DNA of 64,000 nt from Pseudarthrobacter phenanthrenivorans Sphe3 (GCF_000189535.1 NC_015145.1:1550001-1614000); one strand, 5' to 3'; positions 31,014 to 43,778 are shown, counted from the stretch's first letter. Notes: a model not told the origin generated them from the letters alone. A program made the numbers and translations.

Positions 31014-33242
31014 ATGCACGACGCCGATTTGGCCCACGAACGGGACTATGTTGCGGGCCTGTATGCCCGGCTGGAGGAGCTTCGCGAGGAGAAGCGCAAG
31101 CAGCTCGCCCAGGTCCGCCGGGCCGGAGCGGTGGGCACCATGCAGAACGTTTCCGAACGTGACGCGTTCGCCGCGCTCTATGAGGACCGCCTTGCCCAGC
31201 TCGATGCCGTTGACGACCGGCTGGTTTTCGGCCGCCTGGACCTGGACTCCGGGGAAGCCCAGTACATCGGGCGCATTGGACTCACCACCGAGGACCTGCA
31301 GCGGCTCATGGTGGACTGGCGTGCCCCCGAGGCCGGCCACTTCTACCAGGCCACGGCCTTTGACCGGCAGGGCGTCCGCCGCCGCCGGCACCTGATCCTG
31401 CAGGGCCGCGAAGTCAAAGCCATCGAGGATGACGTGCTCGATCCGGAGATGCTGGCGGACAACGAGTCGCTGCAGGGCGAGGGTGCCCTGCTCGCGGCCC
31501 TGAACTCCAAGCGCACCGGCCGGATGTCGGACATCGTCAGCACCATCCAGTCCGAGCAGGACCGCATCATCCGCTCGTCCATCTCCGGTGCCCTCGTGGT
31601 GCAGGGCGGCCCAGGCACGGGCAAGACCGCGGTTGCCCTGCACCGTGCCGCCTACCTGCTCTACACCCACCGCGACCGCCTCAAGACCGCCGGCGTGCTG
31701 CTGGTGGGCCCGTCGTCGTCGTTCATGAAGTACATCGAACGGGTGCTGCCCTCCCTGGGCGAGACCGGCGTGGTGATGGCAAGCCTGGGCCGGCTGATGC
31801 CGGGCATCCACGCTGTGCCCGAACCGGACCCGGCCGTGGCTGTCATCAAGGGGCGGCTGGACATGGCCGCCGTCGTGGCCAACGCAGTGGCCAACCGGCA
31901 GCGGATGCCTGCCGAAGACCGGATCCTGGAAGTTGACGGACGCAAGCTCGTCCTGACGCAGCGCCAGGTCCGCCGGGCGCGGGAGCGCGCACGGTCCACC
32001 GGCAAGCCCCACAACGAGGCACGCGTGACCTTCGTCAAGATCCTGCTCCGGGAGCTGACGGAGCAGATGACGGAGCTGGTGGAGGCAGGAAATATCGGCA
32101 ACAACGCCGACCGCTCCTACCTGGCCGAGGATGTGCGTACTGCCCGGGACGTGCGGATTGCGCTGAACCTGTGCTGGATGCCCATGACGCCGGAGAAACT
32201 GATCTCCGAACTCTTCAGCAAGCCCGCGATCCTCGACGCCTGCACCCCCAACCTGACCCCGGCCGAACGCGCGCTGCTGCTGCGGCCCGCGGACGCACCC
32301 TGGACCGAATCCGACGTTCCGCTGCTGGATGAAGCCGCCGAGCTGCTCGGGGACCTCGACGCCGCTGCCGGGCGGGGACTCGCCCAGCAGGAACACGACC
32401 GCGCCCGGGACCTTGCCAACGCCAAGCAGACACTCGTCAACATGCAGGCCGCCGGCGTCGATCCGCTGATGTCCGCCGAGGACCTGGCCGAACAGAACCA
32501 GGAACAGGAAGCACGGCTGACCGCTGCGGAGCGTGCCACCAGCGACCGCACCTGGGCGTTCGGGCACATCGTGGTAGACGAGGCACAGGAGCTTTCGCCG
32601 ATGCAGTGGCGGCTGCTGGTCCGCCGCTGCCCCCTGAAATCCTTCACCATCGTGGGCGATATTGCCCAGACCAGTTCCGTGGCCGGCGCCAACTCATGGC
32701 AGGGCGCGCTTGCGCCGATGTTCGGGGACCGCTGGCAGCTCGAGGAGCTCACGGTGAACTACCGCACCCCGTCCCAGATCGCCGAGGCCGCCGTTCGAAT
32801 GGCCAACGCCGCCGGGCTCGTGGTTTCTGCTCCCAAGGCCGTTCGTGAAGGGCGCTGGTCCCCGGTGATTGATGAAGTGGCCGCCGGCCAGGTGGTCAGC
32901 CGCCTGGTTGAGGTCCTGCCGGAGGAACTGGACGCGCTCGACGGCGGACTGCTCGCTGTGATCGCGGATGGCCACTTCCTGCCGGAGGCCACCGCTGCCC
33001 TGCGCGCCGCTTACGGGCGCCGGGTTGGCACAGGCGCGGGCAGCTATGAGCAGGACATCGTGGTCATGAGTCCCCGGGAAGCCAAGGGCCTGGAGTTCGA
33101 CGGCGTGGTGGTGCTGGAGCCGTCCATGATGCTGAACCACGAACACGGCAAGGTGGGGGACCTCTACGTGGCAATGACCCGCGCAACCCAGCGGCTGCGG
33201 CTCATCGCCTCGGAACCCGTACCGGCCGGAATCAAGCGCTGA
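31014..33242 (+). CDS. HelD/HelR-like RNA polymerase recycling ATPase
   Basis: A 742-residue UvrD/Rep-like superfamily 1 ATPase. It starts with a coiled-coil (about 1-45, L-E-E-L-R-E-E-K-R-K-Q) typical of HelD proteins that reach into RNA polymerase. Walker A is V-Q-G-G-P-G-T-G-K-T-A near residue 200; the Walker B V-V-D-E-A-Q-E-L and G-D-I-A-Q-T-S follow, and the C-terminal lobe has E-A-K-G-L-E-F-D and V-A-M-T-R-A-T. HelD-class proteins release stalled polymerase, and the HelR branch gives rifamycin tolerance. A UvrD-type DNA helicase is less likely given the N-terminal arm. Confidence 0.85.
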   Translation: MHDADLAHERDYVAGLYARLEELREEKRKQLAQVRRAGAVGTMQNVSERDAFAALYEDRLAQLDAVDDRLVFGRLDLDSGEAQYIGRIGLTTEDLQRLMVDWRAPEAGHFYQATAFDRQGVRRRRHLILQGREVKAIEDDVLDPEMLADNESLQGEGALLAALNSKRTGRMSDIVSTIQSEQDRIIRSSISGALVVQGGPGTGKTAVALHRAAYLLYTHRDRLKTAGVLLVGPSSSFMKYIERVLPSLGETGVVMASLGRLMPGIHAVPEPDPAVAVIKGRLDMAAVVANAVANRQRMPAEDRILEVDGRKLVLTQRQVRRARERARSTGKPHNEARVTFVKILLRELTEQMTELVEAGNIGNNADRSYLAEDVRTARDVRIALNLCWMPMTPEKLISELFSKPAILDACTPNLTPAERALLLRPADAPWTESDVPLLDEAAELLGDLDAAAGRGLAQQEHDRARDLANAKQTLVNMQAAGVDPLMSAEDLAEQNQEQEARLTAAERATSDRTWAFGHIVVDEAQELSPMQWRLLVRRCPLKSFTIVGDIAQTSSVAGANSWQGALAPMFGDRWQLEELTVNYRTPSQIAEAAVRMANAAGLVVSAPKAVREGRWSPVIDEVAAGQVVSRLVEVLPEELDALDGGLLAVIADGHFLPEATAALRAAYGRRVGTGAGSYEQDIVVMSPREAKGLEFDGVVVLEPSMMLNHEHGKVGDLYVAMTRATQRLRLIASEPVPAGIKR

Positions 33243-33263
33243 TCCGGCACGCCGCAATACTGC

Positions 33264-33269
33264 TAACTT
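33264..33269 (+). promoter_or_regulatory. Possible -10 box before tyrS
   Basis: TAACTT, 7 nt, GTG at 33277. The spacer AGAAGGC could also serve as a weak ribosome site, so leaderless use is uncertain. Confidence 0.35.
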
Positions 33270-33276
33270 AGAAGGC

Positions 33277-34593
33277 GTGCCAGAACTCAACAGCAGCCTC
33301 GAAACGCAGCAGAACGACCCCACTTTTGCCAACATTTGGCAGGAACTGAAGTGGCGTGGCCTGGTCCACGTCTCCACCGATGAAGCAGAGCTTGAAAAGC
33401 TGCTTGCCGGCGGACCGGTCACGTACTATTGCGGCTTCGACCCCACTGCGCCAAGCCTGCACCTGGGCAACCTGGTCCAGCTGCTCGTGATGCGCCGGCT
33501 GCAGCTGGCCGGCCACAAGCCGCTGGGGCTCGTTGGCGGTTCCACCGGCATGATCGGGGACCCTCGTCCCACCGCTGAGCGGACCTTGAACACCAAGGAC
33601 ACAGTGGCGGAATGGGTGGGATACCTGCAGGCCCAGGTGCGTCGCTTCCTCAGCTTCGAGGGAGACAACGCCGCGCGCATGGTCAACAACCTCGACTGGA
33701 CGGCTCCGCTGAGCGCCATCGACTTCCTGCGCGACGTTGGCAAGCACTTCCGCGTGGGCACCATGCTGCGCAAGGACGCAGTGGCCTCCAGGCTGAATTC
33801 CGACGAGGGGATCAGCTATACCGAGTTCAGCTACCAGATCCTTCAGGGCATGGACTACCTGCAGCTGTACCGTGACTACGGCTGCATGCTGCAGACCGGC
33901 GGCTCCGACCAGTGGGGCAACCTCACCAGCGGAACCGAACTGATCCGCAAGGTGGAGGGCAAGAGCGTCCACGCCCTCGGAACCCCGCTCATCACCAACG
34001 CTGACGGCACCAAGTTCGGCAAGAGTGAAGGCAACGCCATCTGGCTCGACGCCGGCATGTGCAGCCCCTACGCCTTCTACCAGTTCTGGCTGAACACGGC
34101 GGATGCCGATGTTGTAAACCGCTTGAAGGTCTTCACTTTCCTGACGCGGGCCGAAATCGACGAGCTTGCTGCTGCTGTGGCGGAGCGCCCGTTCGCCCGG
34201 GAAGGCCAGCGGAAACTCGCCTACGAAGTGACGTCCCTTGTGCACGGAGTCGAAGCCACCGAAAAGGTCATCGCCGCATCTGCTGCGCTCTTTGGGAACG
34301 GAGACCTGACCGCCCTGGATAAGACCACACTCCAGGCAGCCACCTCCGAGCTTCCCTCCGCCACCGTGCAGGTGGACGAAATGGGGATTGTGGACCTGCT
34401 GGTTGCTTCCGGGCTGTCCGAAAGCAAATCCGCAGCGCGCCGGACCGTGGGCGAGGGCGGTGCCTACGTCAACAACGAAAAGGTGTCCGACCCCGAGGCT
34501 GTTATCTCGGAATCCGAGTTGCTGCACGGCCAGTACCTGTTGCTGCGCCGCGGGAAGAAGAACCTTGCCACCGTGGAAGTGCTGGTCCCGTAG
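33277..34593 (+). CDS. tyrS: Tyrosyl-tRNA synthetase
   Basis: A 438-residue class I synthetase of the bacterial TyrRS type. The first half has C-G-F-D-P-T-A-P-S-L-H-L-G-N-L (HIGH-like) and the later K-F-G-K-S-E-G (KMSKS-like) motif, with G-G-S-D-Q-W-G-N between. A C-terminal S4 RNA-binding domain (about 365-430) ends the protein. GTG start. A hairpin terminator follows at 34625, then the rrn promoter region. Confidence 0.96.
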   Translation: MPELNSSLETQQNDPTFANIWQELKWRGLVHVSTDEAELEKLLAGGPVTYYCGFDPTAPSLHLGNLVQLLVMRRLQLAGHKPLGLVGGSTGMIGDPRPTAERTLNTKDTVAEWVGYLQAQVRRFLSFEGDNAARMVNNLDWTAPLSAIDFLRDVGKHFRVGTMLRKDAVASRLNSDEGISYTEFSYQILQGMDYLQLYRDYGCMLQTGGSDQWGNLTSGTELIRKVEGKSVHALGTPLITNADGTKFGKSEGNAIWLDAGMCSPYAFYQFWLNTADADVVNRLKVFTFLTRAEIDELAAAVAERPFAREGQRKLAYEVTSLVHGVEATEKVIAASAALFGNGDLTALDKTTLQAATSELPSATVQVDEMGIVDLLVASGLSESKSAARRTVGEGGAYVNNEKVSDPEAVISESELLHGQYLLLRRGKKNLATVEVLVP

Positions 34594-34624
34594 AGGCCTT
34601 CTCCCGCACGCCACAGACCCTTTG

Positions 34625-34674
34625 CACGCTCCTCCGCAGCCGATTTGCACGGCCGCGGGGGAGCGTGTAATGTT
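34625..34674 (+). terminator. Terminator after tyrS
   Basis: Arms 34625-34637 and 34655-34667 (CACGCTCC and GGAGCGTG cores plus CCGC/GCGG, one T-G pair) form a 13-bp stem, followed by TAATGTTTTC. Confidence 0.75.
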
Positions 34675-35102
34675 TTCTGAGTCGCCGCCGCTGAAGCGGA
34701 AAAATAGCGACCAACCCCCACCAAAAAGTGAAGCAACTTCACCACGAGATGATGAAGAAATGCTTCAATTTATGGTGGGCGGATTCATTCCGCAGAGTGA
34801 ATTCCGGGAAAATAACCGGATTTGCAAAGTGAAAATGAATCAAATAAGATTGAAACATCGCAGCGAAGAAATACGAAATAAGAATTCAATTCAAATTGAA
34901 TTATTTCGGGAATATTCGAATGTGTCTGTTGTTTGAGAACTCAATAGTGTGCCAAGTTTGTTGATACCAATTGTTTTAGTGATTGGTTGAATTGACCGGG
35001 TCATCCGCCCCTGTGGGTGGTCTGGTTTTGACAGCTGGTTTCAAATTTTGTGCAGCTTTTTGGTCCCGTTTTCCCGGGGCTGGGGGTTGTGTCTGTTTTA
35101 CT
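34675..35102 (+). promoter_or_regulatory. rRNA operon promoter and leader region
   Basis: This stretch holds no gene. It is markedly AT-rich for this genome between about 34690 and 34990. The best promoter is TTGCAA (34822-34827), 17-bp spacer, TAAGAT (34845-34850). A second, weaker one may be TTGAAA (34850-34855) with TACGAA (34872-34877). An AATTCAATT/AATTGAATT inverted repeat lies near 34881-34902. GTTTGAGAACTCAATAG (34931-34947) is the boxA-like antitermination element; the same GTTTGAGAACT occurs again in the 16S-23S spacer. The short ORF that spans part of this region is chance. Confidence 0.7.
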
Positions 35103-40258
<5,156 letters not shown>

Positions 40259-40491
40259 ACCACACACCCACCCCGCAAACGGGTTCAAAAGCGTTTGCAC
40301 CAGGGGAGGGTAAAAAGATACACAAGACTGCTTGCGTCCACTATGTGGTTCCCAACCAACAAACCCGCCACGGGCCTGTTGCGCTGAGGAACACAACTGA
40401 ATAAACAACACCACCGCTCCCTAACAGGAGCAGTTGTAACCACGAAGAGATTTCCCACACCACCCCAACAGGGTTGGTGACGGGTAACAGG

Positions 40492-40609
40492 GTTACGGCG
40501 GTCATAGCGTGGGGGAAACGCCCGGTCCCATTCCGAACCCGGAAGCTAAGACCCACAGCGCCGATGGTACTGCACCCGGGAGGGTGTGGGAGAGTAGGTC
40601 ACCGCCGGA
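40492..40609 (+). rRNA. 5S ribosomal RNA
   Basis: About 118 nt from GTTACGGCGGTCATAGCG to TCACCGCCGGAC, whose ends pair (GGCGGT with ACCGCC). The internal CCCGGTCCCATTCCGAACC and GTGGGAGAGTAGGTCACCG blocks are typical of actinobacterial 5S. The 233-bp 23S-5S gap holds no tRNA. Confidence 0.96.
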
Positions 40610-40622
40610 CAACCATTAGGTC

Positions 40623-40662
40623 GAGGCCCCAACCAGAACATGGTTGGGGCCTCCCACATTTA
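40623..40662 (+). terminator. rrn operon terminator
   Basis: A perfect 13-bp stem (40623-40635 with 40641-40653) with a 5-nt loop, directly after 5S, followed by CCACATTT. Confidence 0.75.
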
Positions 40663-40711
40663 ACACCCACACCCCACCAGAACACAGCACACCCACACCC
40701 GCACCACCCGA

Positions 40712-40903
40712 CGCTCTCCCACCCGATGCGCGTTTCTGACGGTCGCTCTCCCACTCGATGCGCGTTTCTGACGGTCGCTCTCCCACTCGATGCGCGTTTC
40801 TGACGGACGCTCTCTCACTTGATGCGCGTTTCTGACGGATGCTCTCTCACTCGACGCGGGTCGTGGCCCGACGCTCTCTCAGTTCATGTGCTTTCTATCG
40901 CGG
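40712..40903 (+). repeat. Tandem array of six 32-bp-period repeat units
   Basis: The CGCTCTC core recurs at 40712, 40744, 40776, 40808, 40840 (first base changed) and 40872, exactly 32 bp apart. Units 1-4 share the full pattern CGCTCTCNCAC, then YGATGCGCGTTTCTGACGG; units 5 and 6 keep only the core and diverge after it. Between this array and the IS30 end there is about 90 bp of C-rich non-repeat DNA. The core faces the inverted units at 40988-40997 and 43715-43778. There are no unique spacers, so it is not a CRISPR. Confidence 0.9.
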
Positions 40904-41019
40904 GCCCAGACAAGCCCACCCACCACCATCACCCCCGCCCGACCGGCATCGACCACCACGACAGCGTCGAAAGACCCAACAACAACTGATAGAGCGTCCA
41001 GGGCAGGTTCAAGGGGTCG

Positions 41020-41768
41020 TTGCAACACCTGAGTGATTGGGGTGTTGTTGTGGGTTTTGGTCGGCCTGAGCTGTTGCAGTCGGTGGTGCGGGTTTTCTGG
41101 GAGGCGCGGTCTTCTGGGGCATCTGATGAGGTGGCGGCGGCGGTGGCCGGTATGTCCCTGTCTGCGGCCAGGTTGATCGTCCGTCAGCATGGTGGGGTGG
41201 ATCCTGCGAAGAAGCCCCCGTGCGGGCGGTTCCTGTCCTTCGATGAGCGCGAGTTGATCGCTGTGTGGCGGGCGGCCGGGTGCGGCGTGCGGGAGATCGG
41301 TCGGCGTTTGGGCCGGAACCCGTCCACTGTCAGCAGGGAGCTGGGCAGGAACATCCGGAACGGGGGCAACCGTCCGTACCTGGCGTCCTCGGCGCAGAAC
41401 CGTGCGCAGAAGCTGGCGCGCAGGCCTAAGGCACGGAAGCTGGTTTTCAACGAGGCCCTGGCGCTTTACGTCGCCGGAATGCTGACGGCGCGGGAACGGT
41501 TGTCCCCGGAGCAGATCAGCGCCCGGCTGCGGATTGATTTCCCCGATGATGAAAGCATGCGCATCAGCCCGGAGACTATCTATCAGTGCATCTACATCCA
41601 GGGCCGCGGCGGGCTGAGAGCCGAGCTCGCTGCTGCTCTGCGCACCGGCCGGGCCGTGCGGCAGCCAAACCGGCGCGCGGGCATGCGAAGGCCCCGGGTC
41701 CCGCAAGAGTTGCTGATCAGTGAACGCCCCGCGGAAGCCGATGACCGGGCAGTGCCCGGGCACTGGGA
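41020..41768 (+). pseudogene. IS30-family transposase, N-terminal part (interrupted)
   Basis: About 249 residues. A helix-turn-helix (R-E-I-G-R-R-L-G-R-N-P-S-T-V-S-R-E-L) near residue 100 is the IS30 DNA-binding domain, and the part ends at V-P-G-H-W-E, just before the first catalytic Asp. The TTG at 41020 lies inside the inverted repeat, so the real start is probably one of the GTG codons shortly downstream. Joining 41768 to 43226 keeps the frame and completes G-H-W-E-G-D-L-I-I-G. Confidence 0.85.
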
Positions 41769-41783
41769 ATCTCAATGTTTCTG

Positions 41784-42986
41784 TCAAGCCGCCTGAGCGG
41801 TGATGCGTGGCATTGGTTCCTGGTAGATGGTGTGGTCACGGAGCATCGCCCAGAGGACGTTGATGCGACGTCTGGCGAGGGCGATGAGGGCCTGTTTATG
41901 CGACTTTCCTTCTCCGCGCTTCCGGTCGTAATAGGTTCTTGAGGCCGCGCTGTTCTTCAAGCTGGAGAGGGCGGCGAGGTAACAGGTCCGCAGGAGCCTG
42001 CGGTTAAAGCGACGTGGTCGGTGCAGGTTCCCGCTGATTCGTCCGGAATCGCGCGGGACGGGAGCCAGCCCCGCGACGCTGGCGAGCCGGTCGACTGAGT
42101 CAAACGCGTCCAGGTTGCCGCCGATGTTCGCGAGAAAAGTAGCTGCGAGTACGGGGCCGAAGCCCGGCATGGTGAGCAAAACATCGGCGCTGTCGTGCTT
42201 CCCGAACAGGTCCGTGATCTGGGCATCGATGCCGGCGATCTCCGCATCGAGAGTGCTGATTTGCCCGGCCAGCCGGACGACCAGGGCAGAGCCTGTGGTC
42301 TGAGTTGGCAGTACGGTGTGCTGGGAGTTTGCGGCTATCAGTGCCTTCTCTGCCATCTTGGCACTATTGCGGCAGCCGCGTTTCCTCAGCCAACCGGTGA
42401 GCCGAGCTAGTCCGATCCGCCGGATGCCCTCGGGTGTCTGGTAGCCGCCCAGGAGGACCAGGGGCGCCTGTTTGGAGTAGTCGAACGCACGCTCGAGAGC
42501 CGGGAAATATTCCAGCAAGGTGGCGCGGAGCCTGTTGATCGCCCGGACACGGTCGCAGATCAGATCCGTACGGCGGGCGGTGAGGAGCCGCAGGTCAACG
42601 CTGATCTGGTCCGTGCGGCGGACTGGTTGGAGGTCCGTGCGCATCCGTGCCTGGTCAGCGATGATCCTGGCATCTTTCGCGTCGGTCTTGCCATCTCCGC
42701 GGTAGGTCTCCGCAGCGTGATGCACGATCCGTCCAGGTATATAGAGCAGTTGCTGGGCGTGCGCGGCCAACAACTCGATCAACAGGGCCGCTCCGCCGGA
42801 ATTCAGATCCGTGGCCCAGCAGACTTCGCCCCCGGCCGCGATCTCCGCGATCGTGGCTATGAGTTCGAGCACTGCGTTTTCGTCGTTCTCGACCCGTTTC
42901 GAGAGCAGCACGGTCCCCGTCTGATCGATCACGACGCAATGATGTGCTCTTTTGCCTGAGTCGATTCCTACCCAGAATGCCGGCAT
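41784..42986 (-). CDS. IS110-family transposase (RNA-guided bridge recombinase)
   Basis: A 400-residue intact protein. The N-terminal DEDD RuvC-like domain has Asp9 in V-G-I-D-S-G-K, Asp60 in C-W-A-T-D, and Asp102/Asp105 in K-T-D-A-K-D-A-R. A helical middle region (about 140-260) leads to the C-terminal Tnp domain: M-P-G-F-G-P-V-L-A near residue 273, A-G-L-A-P near 305 and S-G-R-I-S-G, whose Ser314 (or Ser318) is the expected nucleophile. IS110 enzymes excise the element as a circle and insert it at a site chosen by a bridge RNA. The TGA stop overlaps the TTGACA of a junction promoter. Confidence 0.95.
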   Translation of the reverse strand: MPAFWVGIDSGKRAHHCVVIDQTGTVLLSKRVENDENAVLELIATIAEIAAGGEVCWATDLNSGGAALLIELLAAHAQQLLYIPGRIVHHAAETYRGDGKTDAKDARIIADQARMRTDLQPVRRTDQISVDLRLLTARRTDLICDRVRAINRLRATLLEYFPALERAFDYSKQAPLVLLGGYQTPEGIRRIGLARLTGWLRKRGCRNSAKMAEKALIAANSQHTVLPTQTTGSALVVRLAGQISTLDAEIAGIDAQITDLFGKHDSADVLLTMPGFGPVLAATFLANIGGNLDAFDSVDRLASVAGLAPVPRDSGRISGNLHRPRRFNRRLLRTCYLAALSSLKNSAASRTYYDRKRGEGKSHKQALIALARRRINVLWAMLRDHTIYQEPMPRITAQAA

Positions 42987-43029
42987 GTTCAGTCTCCTTC
43001 GATCAGCTCCAATTTCGGTTGGCCCTGTC

Positions 43030-43180
43030 GATAACTACGCCGGCACGTCCTTACCCAACGATCAATGTCGTAATTCTCAATCAGCGGTCGAGTCATCGGC
43101 GGGCAGCGGGCGGCCATTCCCAGTGAGCCATCCAAGCGGCAGGGCGACCTAGGCCATACCCGCCACCCGAGGGTGATCGA
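43030..43180 (-). ncRNA. Predicted bridge RNA of the IS110 element
   Basis: Read on the minus strand. A 5' hairpin CACC-CTCG-GGTG (43175-43164) comes first. The target loop follows, closed by GCGGG/CCCGC and GGCC/GGCC (43163-43152 with 43115-43106) and capped by GCC/GGC (43140-43138 with 43129-43127). Its left side, 43150-43141, reads AGGTCGCCCT against AGATCGCCCT in the flank (43234-43225). Its right side, 43125-43116, reads CACTGGGAAT, identical to 41761-41770. The donor loop is closed by CGCCG/CGGCG and capped by ACGA/TCGT (43071-43068 with 43061-43058). It holds ATTGAGA (43081-43075, equal to the element right end at 41776-41770) and GTAAGGA (43054-43048, complementary to the element left end at 43219-43225). 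Limits are approximate. Confidence 0.8.
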
Positions 43181-43225
43181 AACACTACGACAGCTCCGAA
43201 ATCACCCACAACAAAATCGTAAGGA

Positions 43226-43685
43226 GGGCGATCTGATCATCGGTACCCCTGGCGCCGGGGCGATCGGAACCCTCGTGGAACGCAGTAGCCGTTTCGTGAT
43301 GCTCCTGCACCTGCCTAACGGACATACCGGCGAGCAGGTGCTGGCCGCCATCGAGGCAACCCTTCCGACCCTGCCGGCCCAGCTGCGCCGGTCCCTGACC
43401 TGGGACCAAGGCGCTGAGATGGTCGGCATTCACGAACGCGTCAGGATCGCCACCGGCGCCGAGGTCTACTTCTGCGATCCTCACTCACCCTGGCAACGCG
43501 GCACGAACGAGAACACCAACGGACTCCTGCGACAGTACTTCCCCAAAGGCATGGACCTCACCACCGTCACCCGCGCAGACCTCGACTACGCTGCCGCAGG
43601 ACTCAACGGACGCCTACGCAAAACCCTCGGCTGGAAAACACCCGCACAAGCCCTCCAGCAAATACTGGAAGAATCAGCAGCATAG
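43226..43685 (+). pseudogene. IS30-family transposase, C-terminal part (interrupted)
   Basis: The rest of the DDE domain: G-D-L-I-I-G with the first Asp, a second acidic region at T-W-D-Q-G-A-E-M, and D-P-H-S-P-W-Q-R-G-T-N-E-N-T-N-G with the final Glu, all typical of IS30. It runs to the TAG just inside the right inverted repeat. With the N-terminal part it would give about 402 residues from 41020. No start codon of its own is expected to be used. Confidence 0.88.
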
Positions 43686-43714
43686 GACGTGTTGCAACGA
43701 CCACTTGAATCCGC

Positions 43715-43778
43715 CCAGGGAAACCCGACATCAACTGCGAGAGCGTCCAGGGAAACCCCACATCAAGTGCGAGAGCGT
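43715..43778 (-). repeat. 32-bp-period repeat units right of the IS30 element
   Basis: Two units in inverted orientation relative to the 40712 array; GAGAGCG ends at 43745 and 43777, 32 bp apart, each preceded by CATCAA-S-TGC and CCAGGGAAACCC. A third, older unit (GAGCG ending at 40996) lies on the other side of the insertion. Confidence 0.85.

Larger units (their letters stand above)
41769..43225 (-). mobile_element. IS110-family element (1457 bp) inserted in the IS30 transposase gene
   Basis: Boundaries come from restoring the IS30 frame: GGA is shared by both junctions (41766-41768 and 43223-43225), so the ends may shift by up to 3 nt and the core dinucleotide is probably GA/TC. There are no long terminal inverted repeats and no target duplication beyond the core, as in IS110 elements. 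In transposase orientation it comprises the left end with a 239-nt non-coding stretch (43225-42987), the transposase gene, and a short right end (41783-41769). The transposase gene is intact, so the element may be active. Confidence 0.85.
41004..43714 (+). mobile_element. IS30-family insertion sequence, interrupted by an IS110-family element
   Basis: Imperfect terminal inverted repeats of about 30 bp (41001-41030 and 43687-43716; 4 mismatches) contain the shared GGTCGTTGCAACAC. A direct repeat CCAGGG flanks the element (40998-41003 and 43715-43720); the true target duplication may be shorter, because the repeats end GGGC/GCCC. Removing the element plus one CCAGGG copy restores an exact 32-bp spacing between repeat cores at 40996 and 43745. 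Without the inner IS110 element it is about 1254 bp, a normal IS30-family size. Its transposase is split, so it cannot move by itself. Confidence 0.85.

Noticed and set aside
34388-34936. An open frame between tyrS and the rRNA operon
   Set aside because: It begins inside tyrS in another frame, crosses the tyrS terminator and enters the AT-rich promoter region with Lys/Asn-rich residues unlike any gene here.
40712-40903. CRISPR array after the rrn operon
   Set aside because: The units repeat along the whole 32 bp without unique spacers, unit edges drift, and no cas gene is near. It is a tandem repeat.
43173-43225. Separate start for the downstream IS30 fragment at 43173
   Set aside because: The first residues come from the IS110 left end; the transposase part begins only at 43226, so this is a gene fragment and not an independent ORF.
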